From Deltaproteobacteria bacterium (GTDB lineage Bacteria; SAR324; NAC60-12): a DNA stretch of 49,456 nucleotides. The DNA lies in assembly GCA_002716165.1 (NCBI GenBank), contig PAZT01000029.1:1-49456 (forward strand). Direction: 5' to 3'. Positions 36,096-45,667 of this stretch are shown here, one piece after another; position 1 is the first letter of the stretch, and each line of letters starts with the position of its first letter. The position numbers were made by a program, and so were the translations under genes. Under the pieces are notes generated by a model. That model did no database searches and had not been told where the DNA came from. It was given only the letters and a program-made list of their open reading frames with translations.

Positions 36096-37259
36096 ATGAG
36101 CGAAATGTTATTTACTTCAGAAAGCGTGACGGAAGGGCATCCAGACAAAATGTCTGACCAAATATCTGATGCCATTCTTGACGCATTAATTGAGCAGGAC
36201 CCTTTTAGTAGGGTGGCCTGTGAAACACTTGTTACAACGGGTATGGTAATAGTTGCAGGTGAAGTTACCTCAAAAGCAGTTATTGACATGCAGAAAATTG
36301 TAAGAAATACCATAGAACAAATTGGTTATGTTGACTCCAAAATGGGATTTGATTATAAAACATGTGCTGTTTTGATTAGCCTTGATAAACAGTCGCCTAA
36401 CATTGCCCAAGGAGTAAACGAAGGGGAAGGTTCTCACACAGAGCAAGGAGCTGGAGATCAAGGATTAATGTTTGGTTATGCATGCGAGGAAACTTCTGAA
36501 TTAATGCCTCTGCCTATTCAGTTAGCTCACAGGCTTACTGAGAGACTTACCGAAGTACGTAAGAAAGGGAAACTGGAGTACCTTCGTCCAGATGGTAAAT
36601 CACAGGTAACAGTACGCTATGTCGATGGTGAACCGATATCAGTTGAAGCAGTTGTAATAAGCACGCAGCATTCTGATGAGGTAAGTCAAGATAGGATTCG
36701 TGAGGATATTATTAAAAATGTTATCAAAGAAGTTATTCCCTCCAAATACTTGAATGGTTCCCCAAAATTTCATATCAATCCAACTGGGCTTTTTGTAATC
36801 GGTGGACCACAGGGAGATTGTGGATTGACAGGCAGAAAAATAATTGTTGACACATACGGAGGAATGGGAAGACATGGTGGTGGAGCATTTTCAGGCAAAG
36901 ACCCATCCAAGGTTGACCGCTCTGCTGCCTATGCGGCACGTCACGTGGCAAAGAACCTAGTTGCAGCAGGACTTGCATCAAGATGCGAGGTACAACTGGC
37001 TTATGCCATTGGAGTAGCTGAACCAGTCTCAGTCTCTGTTGATACATTCGGCACAGGCAAGATTGAAGAATCAAAAATAATAAATTTGATTCGTGATAAT
37101 TTTGAACTTAAGCCTGCAGGGCTGATCAGCTTTCTCAAACTAATGCGTCCAATCTATCAAAAAACTTCTGCATATGGTCATTTCGGAAGGGAAATTCCAG
37201 AGTTTACATGGGAAGCAAGGGATAAAGCTGATCAGATCAGAAAAAAGGCAGGATTGTAA
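36096..37259 (+). CDS. metK: S-adenosylmethionine synthetase
   Basis: Makes SAM from methionine and ATP. The 387-aa product starts MSEMLFTSESVTEGHPDKMSDQ, the usual MetK N terminus; a GTG 51 bases upstream is in frame but not needed. Other hallmarks are GEGSHTEQGAGDQGLMFGYA, the P-loop-like GGPQGDCGLTGRKI and GGMGRHGGGAFSGKD. Alignment-free length agrees with bacterial MetK (about 384). It begins the compact metK-ptsH-aroE-xseA-gloB-CDF run. No SAM riboswitch is apparent in the 95 bases upstream. Confidence 0.97.
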   Translation: MSEMLFTSESVTEGHPDKMSDQISDAILDALIEQDPFSRVACETLVTTGMVIVAGEVTSKAVIDMQKIVRNTIEQIGYVDSKMGFDYKTCAVLISLDKQSPNIAQGVNEGEGSHTEQGAGDQGLMFGYACEETSELMPLPIQLAHRLTERLTEVRKKGKLEYLRPDGKSQVTVRYVDGEPISVEAVVISTQHSDEVSQDRIREDIIKNVIKEVIPSKYLNGSPKFHINPTGLFVIGGPQGDCGLTGRKIIVDTYGGMGRHGGGAFSGKDPSKVDRSAAYAARHVAKNLVAAGLASRCEVQLAYAIGVAEPVSVSVDTFGTGKIEESKIINLIRDNFELKPAGLISFLKLMRPIYQKTSAYGHFGREIPEFTWEARDKADQIRKKAGL

Positions 37260-37262
37260 AAA

Positions 37263-37532
37263 ATGCTTAGTCAGGAGATTACGATCGTTAATCGTCTAGG
37301 GCTGCATGCCAGAGCTGCAGCTCAACTTGTGCGTATGGCAAATGAGTATCCTTGTGATATTAACCTTGATAAAGACGGACAAATCTCTAATGCCAAATCA
37401 GTGATGGAGGTATTAATGTTAGGGGCCACCTCTGGGACTTCCTTAAAAATTAGTGCTAATGGTGAAAAAGAGGATGAAGCTTTAAAGGCTATAATAGAAC
37501 TGTTTGAGGCTCGTTTTAATGAATTAGAATGA
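37263..37532 (+). CDS. ptsH: HPr phosphocarrier protein
   Basis: An 89-aa PTS phosphocarrier. The phosphorylated His is H15 in NRLGLHARAAA; the regulatory-serine region reads SNAKSVMEVLML, keeping a Ser at the HPr kinase position. It starts three bases after metK and its TGA overlaps the aroE ATG (ATGA), so it is coupled to aroE. No EI, EII, HPr kinase or nitrogen-PTS gene is in the window; the partner enzymes must be elsewhere. A regulatory rather than sugar-transport role is likely in this context, as an inference. Confidence 0.92.
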   Translation: MLSQEITIVNRLGLHARAAAQLVRMANEYPCDINLDKDGQISNAKSVMEVLMLGATSGTSLKISANGEKEDEALKAIIELFEARFNELE

Positions 37533-38374
37533 CGGAATCAATAAGCGGAACTACTGAAATTTTCGGATTAATAGGTGATCCGGTCGAACATTCACTTTCC
37601 CCACAAATGATGAATGCAGCTTTCTCTACTTATAAATTGGATGCTCGTTATATGGCTTTTAAGGTTAGAGTGGAAGATGTGTCTCTAGCGATTGGAGCAA
37701 TAAGGGCTTTGAATTTCGCTGGAGTAAACGTTACCTTACCTCATAAAAGCACAGTCATCCCATACTTAGATGAGGTAACTCCAATCGCTAAAAAGATTGG
37801 AGCTGTTAATACAATTAGCAATGTCAGAGGACATCTGAAGGGTACAAATACTGATTTTTCAGGATTTATACGTTCACTGAAAAAATTAAATTTTACTCCA
37901 AAAAACAAAGTGATCGCCATTCTTGGAGCAGGAGGTTCTGCAAGAGCATTGGTAGCCGGTCTTGCAGATGCAGGTGCTTCGCGTTTAATCATAAATAATA
38001 GAACTGCTGAAAGAGCCGAAAAATTAGTGAAAGAATTTTCACAATTTTTCCCAGAGACGAAACTCGAAGCAGTGACGTTGCAGACTATCAAAGAAACAAC
38101 TCTCGATTTACTGGTCAATACAACTACTGTAGGAATGTTTTCTTCTGGACTCCCGGTTGACATAATGGAATGTCGAGAAATAAGTATTCTGGCAGATTTA
38201 ATTTACAGTCCAAGAAAAACTTCTCTTATTAAGCAGGCTGAAAAAATGGGGATTCCTTCTCTTAATGGAATTGGTATGCTGCTCTACCAGGGTTGTGAGT
38301 CATTTACTTTCTGGACAGGTAAAAAGGCCCCGGAAGAAGCAATGCATAATAGGTTGCTAAGTTTAATTGATTGA
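37529..38374 (+). CDS. aroE: Shikimate dehydrogenase
   Basis: Reduces 3-dehydroshikimate with NADPH in aromatic amino acid synthesis. The 281-aa protein has HSLSPQMMNAAF (substrate site), GVNVTLPHK with catalytic K73, NTDFSGF, and the nucleotide loop GAGGSARALVAGL followed by NRTAERAEKL, whose Arg favours NADPH. Its ATG overlaps the ptsH stop. Confidence 0.95.
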   Translation: MTESISGTTEIFGLIGDPVEHSLSPQMMNAAFSTYKLDARYMAFKVRVEDVSLAIGAIRALNFAGVNVTLPHKSTVIPYLDEVTPIAKKIGAVNTISNVRGHLKGTNTDFSGFIRSLKKLNFTPKNKVIAILGAGGSARALVAGLADAGASRLIINNRTAERAEKLVKEFSQFFPETKLEAVTLQTIKETTLDLLVNTTTVGMFSSGLPVDIMECREISILADLIYSPRKTSLIKQAEKMGIPSLNGIGMLLYQGCESFTFWTGKKAPEEAMHNRLLSLID

Positions 38375-38390
38375 TTTGATTATTTTTAAC

Positions 38391-39830
38391 ATGCAGATTC
38401 CGTTTGAATTTGATCCTCCTAAAAAAAAAGAAGACATAAATTTAAAATCTAAAGAATATGCTCTTGTTGAGTCAGAGGATAAAATTTCTTTACAGGTAAA
38501 TAAAGCTCTCACAGTAACTCAACTTACAAAACAGATTACATTTTTATTGGAGGGAGAGTTTCGTTCACTCATGGTTGAGGGCGAACTTTCTAACGTCAAA
38601 AAGGCTGCTTCAGGACATTGGTATTTAAGCCTGAAAGATGAAAATTCACAGATTCGTTGTGTAATTTTCAGAAATATTGCAGATAACCTAAGATTTGATC
38701 CTGAAGATGGTTTAGAAGTTTTGGTTAGGGGGCAATTATCGGTTTATCAGCAACGAGGTGAATATCAAATCAAGATTTCTTATATAGAGCCTAAAGGTTT
38801 AGGGGCACTGCAACTTGCATATGAACAGCTCAAATTAAGACTTGATGCAGAAGGATTGTTTGATCACAAACATAAGCGAGCTCTCCCATTTTTGCCGCGA
38901 AAAATTGGAATTATTACTTCACCAAAAGGCGCTGTAATTCATGATATGCTGACAGTTCTTACGCGTCGTTTTGAGGGTATACCAGTTTTGCTTTTCCCTT
39001 CACAGGTGCAGGGAGATTCTGCAGCAAAGATGCTGGTGGAAGGCATTCGTTATTTAAATAATCTTCGTGATGCGCAAAAGATTGACGTGTTGATTGTTGG
39101 AAGAGGTGGTGGTTCAATTGAAGATTTATGGGCTTTCAATGATGAAAATCTGGCTAGAGCTATTTTTTTATCAGAGATCCCAGTTATCTCCGCAGTGGGA
39201 CACGAAACTGATTTTACTATAGCTGATTTTGTTAGTGATGTAAGAGCTCCAACACCATCTTCGGCAATGGAATTAGCTGTTCCAAAAAAAATGGATTTGG
39301 AAAACACCTTGTGCCAAAAAGAGAAACGTCTTCATGACATAATTTTTAATTTGCTCGAAAATTTGAATGAACATGTTGAAGCAAAACGCCAGAGGTTGGC
39401 CTCTCCAACTTCAGTTGTTCAGCAGTATATTCAGCAGGTAGATTATCTAGATTCAAGGTTTAGTGAAAGGACCAGTAATCTTGTGGAAAATTATCAAAGC
39501 CTAATTAATGGTCTATCTGAAAAACTTTTGCTACTAAATCCGGAACGTGAACTTTTTTCACAAAAACATGGGATTGAAGTTTTAAATAGCCGTTTAAAGC
39601 TCGCAATCAGACATTTACATGAAAAGCTGGAAGATTCAGTTAAACGCCAAACTGATTTACTCAAGAGTCTCAGTCCACTTTCCGTGCTTCATAGGGGTTA
39701 CAGTGTTGCGGTTGATAAATCAGGTAATTTGTTGCGTTCAGTTAAAGATGTGCAGTCTGGTGAAAAATTAGAGGTTCGTCTAGAAGATGGTACGCTTAAA
39801 ACAAAAATTACATCAGTCAAACCTAAATAA
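38391..39830 (+). CDS. xseA: Exodeoxyribonuclease VII large subunit
   Basis: Large subunit of the single-strand exonuclease ExoVII. The 479-aa product has the N-terminal OB-fold (LEGEFRSLMVEGELSNVKKAASGHWYLSLKDE), the catalytic core with LPRKIGIITSPKGAVIHDML, RGGGSIEDLWAFND and SAVGHETDFTIADFVSDVRAPTPSSAME, then a long coiled-coil. The ATG at 38391 is preferred to a TTG inside aroE. xseB is not adjacent. The gene begins 16 bases after the aroE stop. Confidence 0.94.
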   Translation: MQIPFEFDPPKKKEDINLKSKEYALVESEDKISLQVNKALTVTQLTKQITFLLEGEFRSLMVEGELSNVKKAASGHWYLSLKDENSQIRCVIFRNIADNLRFDPEDGLEVLVRGQLSVYQQRGEYQIKISYIEPKGLGALQLAYEQLKLRLDAEGLFDHKHKRALPFLPRKIGIITSPKGAVIHDMLTVLTRRFEGIPVLLFPSQVQGDSAAKMLVEGIRYLNNLRDAQKIDVLIVGRGGGSIEDLWAFNDENLARAIFLSEIPVISAVGHETDFTIADFVSDVRAPTPSSAMELAVPKKMDLENTLCQKEKRLHDIIFNLLENLNEHVEAKRQRLASPTSVVQQYIQQVDYLDSRFSERTSNLVENYQSLINGLSEKLLLLNPERELFSQKHGIEVLNSRLKLAIRHLHEKLEDSVKRQTDLLKSLSPLSVLHRGYSVAVDKSGNLLRSVKDVQSGEKLEVRLEDGTLKTKITSVKPK

Positions 39831-39849
39831 AAAGCAGGAGTTTCAAGAA

Positions 39850-40623
39850 ATGGAAATAGTCACAATTCCTTGCCTTCAGGACAATTTTTCTTATTTGCTA
39901 ATATGCACAAAAACAGGAGAAGCAGCAGTTGTAGATCCATCTGAAGCTGATCCTATTAGAAAAGAAATAAAAAACCAAAATGTTAAATTAACAACAATTC
40001 TTAATACACATCATCATTGGGATCACGTGGGAGGTAATAAGGAACTGAAGTCTGATTATCCAGAAATTAAAATTTACGGTCACTCCAGCGACAAGGGCAG
40101 AATCCCAGAACAGACAGAGTTCTTGGAAGACGGAGATCATGTAATGTTTGGAAAGCAGTCAGGAGAATTTTTATACAATCCCGGACATACCTCAGGAGCT
40201 ATTACTTATTTGTTTGGAAATACCGCTTTTACTGGAGACACTTTGTTCGCCGCAGGTTGTGGAAGACTATTTGAAGGTACTTCGGATCAAATGTATAATT
40301 CACTGAACAACCTTATTGGTAAGCTGCCTGAAAACACTCAGCTTTACTTCGGACATGAATATACAGAAAACAATCTTCGTTTTGCCCTAAGTGTTGAAAC
40401 TGGCAATACAAAAATAAATAAGAAGTTGATTGATGTTAAGAGACTTTGTTCCTCTGGAAGTTTTTCAACCCCCACAACGATTGCCGACGAAAAACAGACA
40501 AATCCTTTTTTGCGATGCAACTCGGATGAAATTAAGAGAGTTGTGAAATTGATGGATCCAGAAAATGATCTCACTAAAAAGGAAGTCTTTCGAGCTTTGC
40601 GTGAACTGAAAGATGTTTTTTAA
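39850..40623 (+). CDS. gloB: Hydroxyacylglutathione hydrolase (glyoxalase II)
   Basis: Hydrolyses S-lactoylglutathione, completing methylglyoxal detoxification. The 257-aa MBL-fold enzyme starts MEIVTIPCLQDNFSYLL, has THHHWDHVGG (metal motif), GHTSGAITYLF, FTGDTLFAAGCGRLFEGT and FGHEYTENN, the standard GloB set. The start at 39850 has AGGAG nine bases upstream; an in-frame start inside xseA is less likely. The glutathione-binding C terminus is present. Followed by the CDF transporter after 3 bases. Confidence 0.94.
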   Translation: MEIVTIPCLQDNFSYLLICTKTGEAAVVDPSEADPIRKEIKNQNVKLTTILNTHHHWDHVGGNKELKSDYPEIKIYGHSSDKGRIPEQTEFLEDGDHVMFGKQSGEFLYNPGHTSGAITYLFGNTAFTGDTLFAAGCGRLFEGTSDQMYNSLNNLIGKLPENTQLYFGHEYTENNLRFALSVETGNTKINKKLIDVKRLCSSGSFSTPTTIADEKQTNPFLRCNSDEIKRVVKLMDPENDLTKKEVFRALRELKDVF

Positions 40624-40626
40624 CTA

Positions 40627-41808
40627 ATGCAAAAACTCGATTTCACGGAAAAACATGCTTTAAGTGTTACTTGGCTTGGATTGTTTGCTAATCTTTTGCT
40701 AGCAATTGCCAAAGGTTTCATTGGTACCATCGCTAATTCATCTGCCTTAATTGCTGATGCAGGTCACTCTTTTTCAGATTTGCTTTCAGATATCGTAACG
40801 CTTTGGTCGGTTCGCATGGCTGGAATCCCAAAAGATGAGAACCATCCTTACGGACATGGTAAATTTGAAACGGTGGGCTCTTTCGTTGTGGCATTGATGC
40901 TCGTTTTTACCGGAATTGGTGTTGCATGGCATGTTTTAAATAAAATGGTCTCGTCGGAGGTCCCAGGAGCACCAGCACTTTGGATGGCCTTAATAGCAAT
41001 TGTTGTAAAGGAAGCTCTTTTTCATCTCACACGAATGGTCAGCAGACGCAGTGGGAGTCGAATATTATTGGCTAATGCATGGCATCATCGATCAGATGCA
41101 ATCTCTTCGGTGGCAGCACTTGTGGGTATAGCAGGAGCGCATTGGGGAATTCCCATGATGGATCCAATAGCTGGTGTGCTAGTGGCGGGTCTTATTGTAA
41201 AAGCAGGAATTGATATTGGTTATGAAAGTTTAAGGGAACTTACAGATGAAATACCGGAGGAAGAGGTCATAAGTGAACTGAATAAGATCCTCGCTGATGT
41301 AGATGGAGTTGATAATTATCATGAAATGCGTGCACGCAGGATGGGGCCTAACTTATTGGTTGATATGCACATTGAAGTTGACAGCATGATGAGTATTTCT
41401 GCAGCACATCAGGTGGCTGAAAGGGTTCGATTGAGAATCCTCGAGAATATTCCTGCTGTTAATGAGGTGTTGGTTCATGTTGATGCCGAGGATGATTTTG
41501 AAGATGAAGAAGGGGGAGACCCTTCTAAGGATATTATTCTAATGAGACCGCAAAGTGAAATAGAAGATGATTTAAAAAATATTCTCAACCAAATCCCAGA
41601 GATAATTGGAATAACTCATATATACTGCCACTATCTAAATCAGCAATTGAGTGTCCAAGTTAACATAATGCTTGATTCTGAAATGCGCATTGTTGATGCT
41701 CAGAAAATAGCATCGACAGCTAAGTTGAAAATTGAAGAGATAAAGGATATAAATGATGCAGACATTCACCTTGAATTAGATGATAATCCTGAAGTGTTGT
41801 ATAAGTAA
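40627..41808 (+). CDS. Cation diffusion facilitator with duplicated cytosolic domain
   Basis: A 393-aa metal/proton antiporter exporting Zn2+, Fe2+ or similar. The membrane part (1-205) has the CDF metal sites: DAGHSFSD in helix 2 (HxxxD, H47 and D51) and HHRSD in helix 5, with the PYGHGKFE loop after helix 2. Instead of one C-terminal dimerisation domain there are two: about 213-290 (EVISELNKILADVDGV to NEVLVHVDAED) and about 312-388 (EIEDDLKNILNQIPEI to ADIHLELDD), which align with each other and are joined by an acidic linker. Substrate metal cannot be told from the sequence. Confidence 0.85.
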   Translation: MQKLDFTEKHALSVTWLGLFANLLLAIAKGFIGTIANSSALIADAGHSFSDLLSDIVTLWSVRMAGIPKDENHPYGHGKFETVGSFVVALMLVFTGIGVAWHVLNKMVSSEVPGAPALWMALIAIVVKEALFHLTRMVSRRSGSRILLANAWHHRSDAISSVAALVGIAGAHWGIPMMDPIAGVLVAGLIVKAGIDIGYESLRELTDEIPEEEVISELNKILADVDGVDNYHEMRARRMGPNLLVDMHIEVDSMMSISAAHQVAERVRLRILENIPAVNEVLVHVDAEDDFEDEEGGDPSKDIILMRPQSEIEDDLKNILNQIPEIIGITHIYCHYLNQQLSVQVNIMLDSEMRIVDAQKIASTAKLKIEEIKDINDADIHLELDDNPEVLYK

Positions 41809-41844
41809 GTTTAAATTCTTACTGAATTTTTGTCAGATTGCTGT

Positions 41845-43470
41845 TCATCTTTGTAAGATAGAGTAAACCTGCAAAATTCTAATTAATCTGTATCTGCTCC
41901 GAGTTTCTACTTCGCCAAGGTAATTCAAATTCATTTTGAATCGATTATAAAAATCCTCCATTGCCCCTTGGCATTCCTGCAATTCGCATACGAAAATAGA
42001 TTTATCGCTTTTAACTTTTTCTATAGGGCTCCATAAATTTCTCTCAGACTTTTCAATGCTATGCGGCCATGGTCTGTTCGGTAAGTAAAAGGATAAAGCA
42101 CTGCTGAGCTGGTATTCCCTAGATACAATGTAAGAAATATGAGGAAATTCATTTTCAACCAACAAATTTTGAAGCTGTCTCCCTGTTATATCCCATTTGA
42201 GTATGCGTGTAAGTCGATCTGCTGAAAGATCCATTGCTGATTTTTGAATTAATTCATTATGTATCTGAAATTCCTCTGGAGTAAGTAAATCTTTCAAATG
42301 ACTGATATATTCATTTCTGCTGTAAAAGTGTTCATCAATTTTTTTTAACTTTGATATCGTTGTTTCAGTTAGTCCTTGCTGCTTTAAATATTTAAAATTT
42401 TTCAGTTTATGAGGCATCCAATCAATCAAGGGACTTATTGTGTGCATGAAAACAGTCCCTATAAGTGCTACATTGATCAAAAGTACTGTCGTAATTAAGA
42501 TGTAAATTGTTTTTTTCTTTACCTGAAAAAGAAGTTCATTACCAAGCAAGATTGCAATTCCAATATAAAATAGATTAGCCCAATGAGGGTCTGATATTGA
42601 ACCTTTCAAACTCATCAGTGTGAAAAAAAGAAGTGGAAAAATTGAAAGTACGGTTATGACAGACTCAGCCTGTTTGCCATCTTTCAGACGGTCCCTTAGC
42701 CACCATATTGATACAACACCATAAATAGCCCAAACAGGAGAAAAAAGAATCAGATGGCCTGTGGTAAAAGCTAATGTGTTTTCTCCAAAATCAGAACCAG
42801 TTGCTCCTTTTTCGAGCTGCCAGCGAAATGATATCCAGTCATGTTGAGCATTCCAGAGAATGACAGGAATAAAAATAATTAGTGATAAAATTCCGGAAAA
42901 ATATAACCATGGATTATTAATTTCCCTTCGAATATTGCTATAAATCAAAATATGCAAAAACAAACCTACATAAAAAAGAAGCATAATGTATTTTGATAGT
43001 GCTCCAAACCCTGCAAAAATTCCAATTAGAAGGAGCCATTTTTTTTCAGGTTGACTATGATAACGTATCAAAAGAAAAAGTGATATTATCCAGAAAATAA
43101 GGAAAGGCTGGGTGATATGAAGAAAAATGCTTCCAAGAGTGAAATAAGGCATGCTACATAAAATTAGTAGAGTCACAAGTGCCGCATTTCGTCCGTATAG
43201 AAAAAAAGTTCCTACGTAGATTAAGGTTAATATTGACAGGGTAAAAAGCTGTGATCCGATTTCAAGTATTGATTCAGAATGACCTCCAATCATTGTTATA
43301 ATCCTGATTAACCAGGCAATCATAGGAGGGTGTTCGTAATAAGACATGCTTAGGAAACGAGACCACACCCAATGGTCAAGCATGTCTGGATGAGGGTTCA
43401 AAAATTGATTTATAACATAAAAACTCAGGAAATGAACTGAGAGGACAGCTAGAGCTGGGGTGTGTTTCAC
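41845..43470 (-). CDS. GT39/PMT-like integral-membrane glycosyltransferase
   Basis: A 541-aa protein with about 10-11 membrane helices followed by a soluble C-terminal part of about 190 residues. The first loop carries HPDMLDHWVWSRFLSMSYYEHPPMIAWLI, with the acidic Asp and the EHPP motif shared by GT39/ArnT-type lipid-linked sugar transferases (PMT_2), where the Asp is catalytic. It probably moves a sugar from undecaprenyl phosphate to lipid A, glycans or proteins. Start is GTG. It lies 51 bases after glyS on the same strand, but its function is unrelated. Confidence 0.8.
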   Translation of the reverse strand: MKHTPALAVLSVHFLSFYVINQFLNPHPDMLDHWVWSRFLSMSYYEHPPMIAWLIRIITMIGGHSESILEIGSQLFTLSILTLIYVGTFFLYGRNAALVTLLILCSMPYFTLGSIFLHITQPFLIFWIISLFLLIRYHSQPEKKWLLLIGIFAGFGALSKYIMLLFYVGLFLHILIYSNIRREINNPWLYFSGILSLIIFIPVILWNAQHDWISFRWQLEKGATGSDFGENTLAFTTGHLILFSPVWAIYGVVSIWWLRDRLKDGKQAESVITVLSIFPLLFFTLMSLKGSISDPHWANLFYIGIAILLGNELLFQVKKKTIYILITTVLLINVALIGTVFMHTISPLIDWMPHKLKNFKYLKQQGLTETTISKLKKIDEHFYSRNEYISHLKDLLTPEEFQIHNELIQKSAMDLSADRLTRILKWDITGRQLQNLLVENEFPHISYIVSREYQLSSALSFYLPNRPWPHSIEKSERNLWSPIEKVKSDKSIFVCELQECQGAMEDFYNRFKMNLNYLGEVETRSRYRLIRILQVYSILQR

Positions 43471-43521
43471 AGATTTAAAAATTTATGGGAATGGGTTTGA
43501 TTTTAAAAATCTGAAAAGGAG

Positions 43522-45660
43522 CTATGAAAAAACAATTGCTTTTAGATTAAGGTATCGAGAAGACCATGATGCCAGCTTATTGCAAAGCCATAATCGATTT
43601 CCACATTTTATCGGGTTTTCGTCCATCACCATAACATCTTCAAAAAAATTTGTAACAATGGGCTCTATTTTTTTTAACTGAATTAGATAATCTTCTGGAG
43701 TGAGAAGAAAATCTTGGTCTGCATTCAAAATAGGCTGTATTACTTTAAAAAGTTTTTTTTCATGATTTATTTCCAATTGAGTTTCATCAAGCTGTTTTGC
43801 AATTTTATTTGGATATTTGTTGCAAATATTTTCGGCTCTTACAATTGCCTCAACTGATCTTTTAAAAATTTCAGTTTCGAGATGATCTGAAAGATACTCT
43901 GCTAATTCTAACTGTTTAACAGGAAGTATGACATTTTCATAATTATTTTTTGAATTATGATTACCCTCCTTAATTTTTAAAATTGCGTCAATTAAATCAT
44001 AGCGGATTCCCTGCTCTCGGAAAAACCATCTTTGACGTTGCGTAAGGAACTCCAGTAATTCCCCCTTGAGCTTCATGTTATCAAGTTTTAAGGATTGTTG
44101 CTCTTCAAGAATAAGAATTGCTTTTTCAGTCAATTCTCCAAGATTGAGAGGGAGGCGTAAGCCAAGGATCAAATTGACTAACCCTTGAGCATTTCTTCTC
44201 AAGGCATAAGGATCTGCAGACCCTGAAGGAATCATTGCCAGAGAAAATGCAGTGGTAATCATGTCTAGCTTATCTCCAATTGATACAGGGACTGTTTCAG
44301 AATTTCTTGGTAGAGAGTCTTTGGCATTGCGGGGATAATAATGCTCTCTTATTCCTTGGCAGACTACATCCTCTTCATTTTTCAAGCGGGCATAGTTCTG
44401 ACCCATTACTCCCTGAAGTTCTGGGAACTCATAGACCATCCTTGTTCCTAGATCAAATTTGCTTAGTTCCGCAATTCGCAGGACATGATTTTGCTGAACC
44501 AATGAAAAATTTAATTTCTCGGAGATGAACTTGCTGAGATGAATTATTCGTTGAACTCTTTGAAGTTGTGAACCTCTTGATTGGAAAAAAACTACATTCT
44601 CAGATTTTTTATTGAACTCAACAAGAAGGTTCTTTTGGTCTTCCAGATAGAAAAAACGAGCATCACTTAGTCTTGCACGAAGAACTTTTGCATTGCCACG
44701 CCTAACTGTATCGATTGACTTGTTATCACCATTTCGAACAGTTACAAAATTTGGTAGTAGATTTTTCCCTTCTGACCCATTTTTCTTTTTGCTCCTAAAT
44801 ACTGGGAAGTAACGTTGATGAACCTCCATGCTTGTTATCAAAACTTCATCTGGCAGTTTTAGGAATTCTTTCTCAAAGTTTCCAATTAGAACTGTGGGCC
44901 ATTCTACTAAATTTGTGACTTCATTAAGCAGTGTTTCATCCAGTTTTATATAGCAATTATTCTTTTTTTCTAGTTTTCGGACCTGCGAAACTATGGCCTT
45001 ACGTCTTTTATCGAAATTGACAATAACTTTACGGTTGTTTAGGTGCTTTTCATAATCTGATGCATGTTTTATCTTGCTATATCCAGTACTCAAAAAACGA
45101 TGACCACGAGTTTTATCACCTGCAACAAGCATTTCTAGTTTTATCGGTATCACTTTAGTATTCCAGAGAGAGACAACCCAGCGGATAGGGCGAATACATC
45201 GAGTCTTGTAAGATCCCCAGCGCATATTTTTTGGAAAATTAAGTTCAGAAATCCATTGTTTTGCACTTTCCTGAAGTAGTTCAGGGACTGATTGTCCCGA
45301 CTCGTATTTTTGTAGAAATAGATATTCTTTCCCTTCGATTGTTTTTGTTCCCAGATTTTTTATGGGAATATTATTTTTCTTAGCAAAGCCTTCTGCTGCT
45401 TTAGTCCAGTTATTGTATACGTCTTTTGCAACTGAGACAGGGGGCCCCTTTAACTCTACCTTCCTATCATTTTCTTTTTCAGGGAGTCCTAAGATTTCAA
45501 TTGCAAGGCGTCTTGGAGAGGAATAATATTTAAGGTCATTGAAATTTAACTGGTGCTTTTCACAGGTTTTTTCTGCCGATAATTTTAACCGCTCAACTGC
45601 TGGTAATATCATCTGTGCCGGCATTTCTTCCATACCAATTTCAAGCAAATACGTATTCAC
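43522..45660 (-). CDS. glyS: Glycyl-tRNA synthetase beta subunit
   Basis: The 712-aa beta subunit of the alpha2-beta2 glycyl-tRNA synthetase. It starts at GTG (VNTYLLEIGMEEMP), the standard GlyS N terminus, seven bases after the glyQ stop. A longer frame starting at TTG inside glyQ is less likely. Family blocks include LELVEWPTVLIGNF-like NLVEWPTVLIGNF, LPDEVLITSMEVHQRYFPVF, RFFYLEDQKN, and GSADPYALRRNAQGLVNL near the HD domain. C-terminal anticodon-binding DALR-type region follows. The length agrees with the family (about 690). Confidence 0.95.
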   Translation of the reverse strand: MNTYLLEIGMEEMPAQMILPAVERLKLSAEKTCEKHQLNFNDLKYYSSPRRLAIEILGLPEKENDRKVELKGPPVSVAKDVYNNWTKAAEGFAKKNNIPIKNLGTKTIEGKEYLFLQKYESGQSVPELLQESAKQWISELNFPKNMRWGSYKTRCIRPIRWVVSLWNTKVIPIKLEMLVAGDKTRGHRFLSTGYSKIKHASDYEKHLNNRKVIVNFDKRRKAIVSQVRKLEKKNNCYIKLDETLLNEVTNLVEWPTVLIGNFEKEFLKLPDEVLITSMEVHQRYFPVFRSKKKNGSEGKNLLPNFVTVRNGDNKSIDTVRRGNAKVLRARLSDARFFYLEDQKNLLVEFNKKSENVVFFQSRGSQLQRVQRIIHLSKFISEKLNFSLVQQNHVLRIAELSKFDLGTRMVYEFPELQGVMGQNYARLKNEEDVVCQGIREHYYPRNAKDSLPRNSETVPVSIGDKLDMITTAFSLAMIPSGSADPYALRRNAQGLVNLILGLRLPLNLGELTEKAILILEEQQSLKLDNMKLKGELLEFLTQRQRWFFREQGIRYDLIDAILKIKEGNHNSKNNYENVILPVKQLELAEYLSDHLETEIFKRSVEAIVRAENICNKYPNKIAKQLDETQLEINHEKKLFKVIQPILNADQDFLLTPEDYLIQLKKIEPIVTNFFEDVMVMDENPIKCGNRLWLCNKLASWSSRYLNLKAIVFS

Positions 45661-45667
45661 GGAGATT

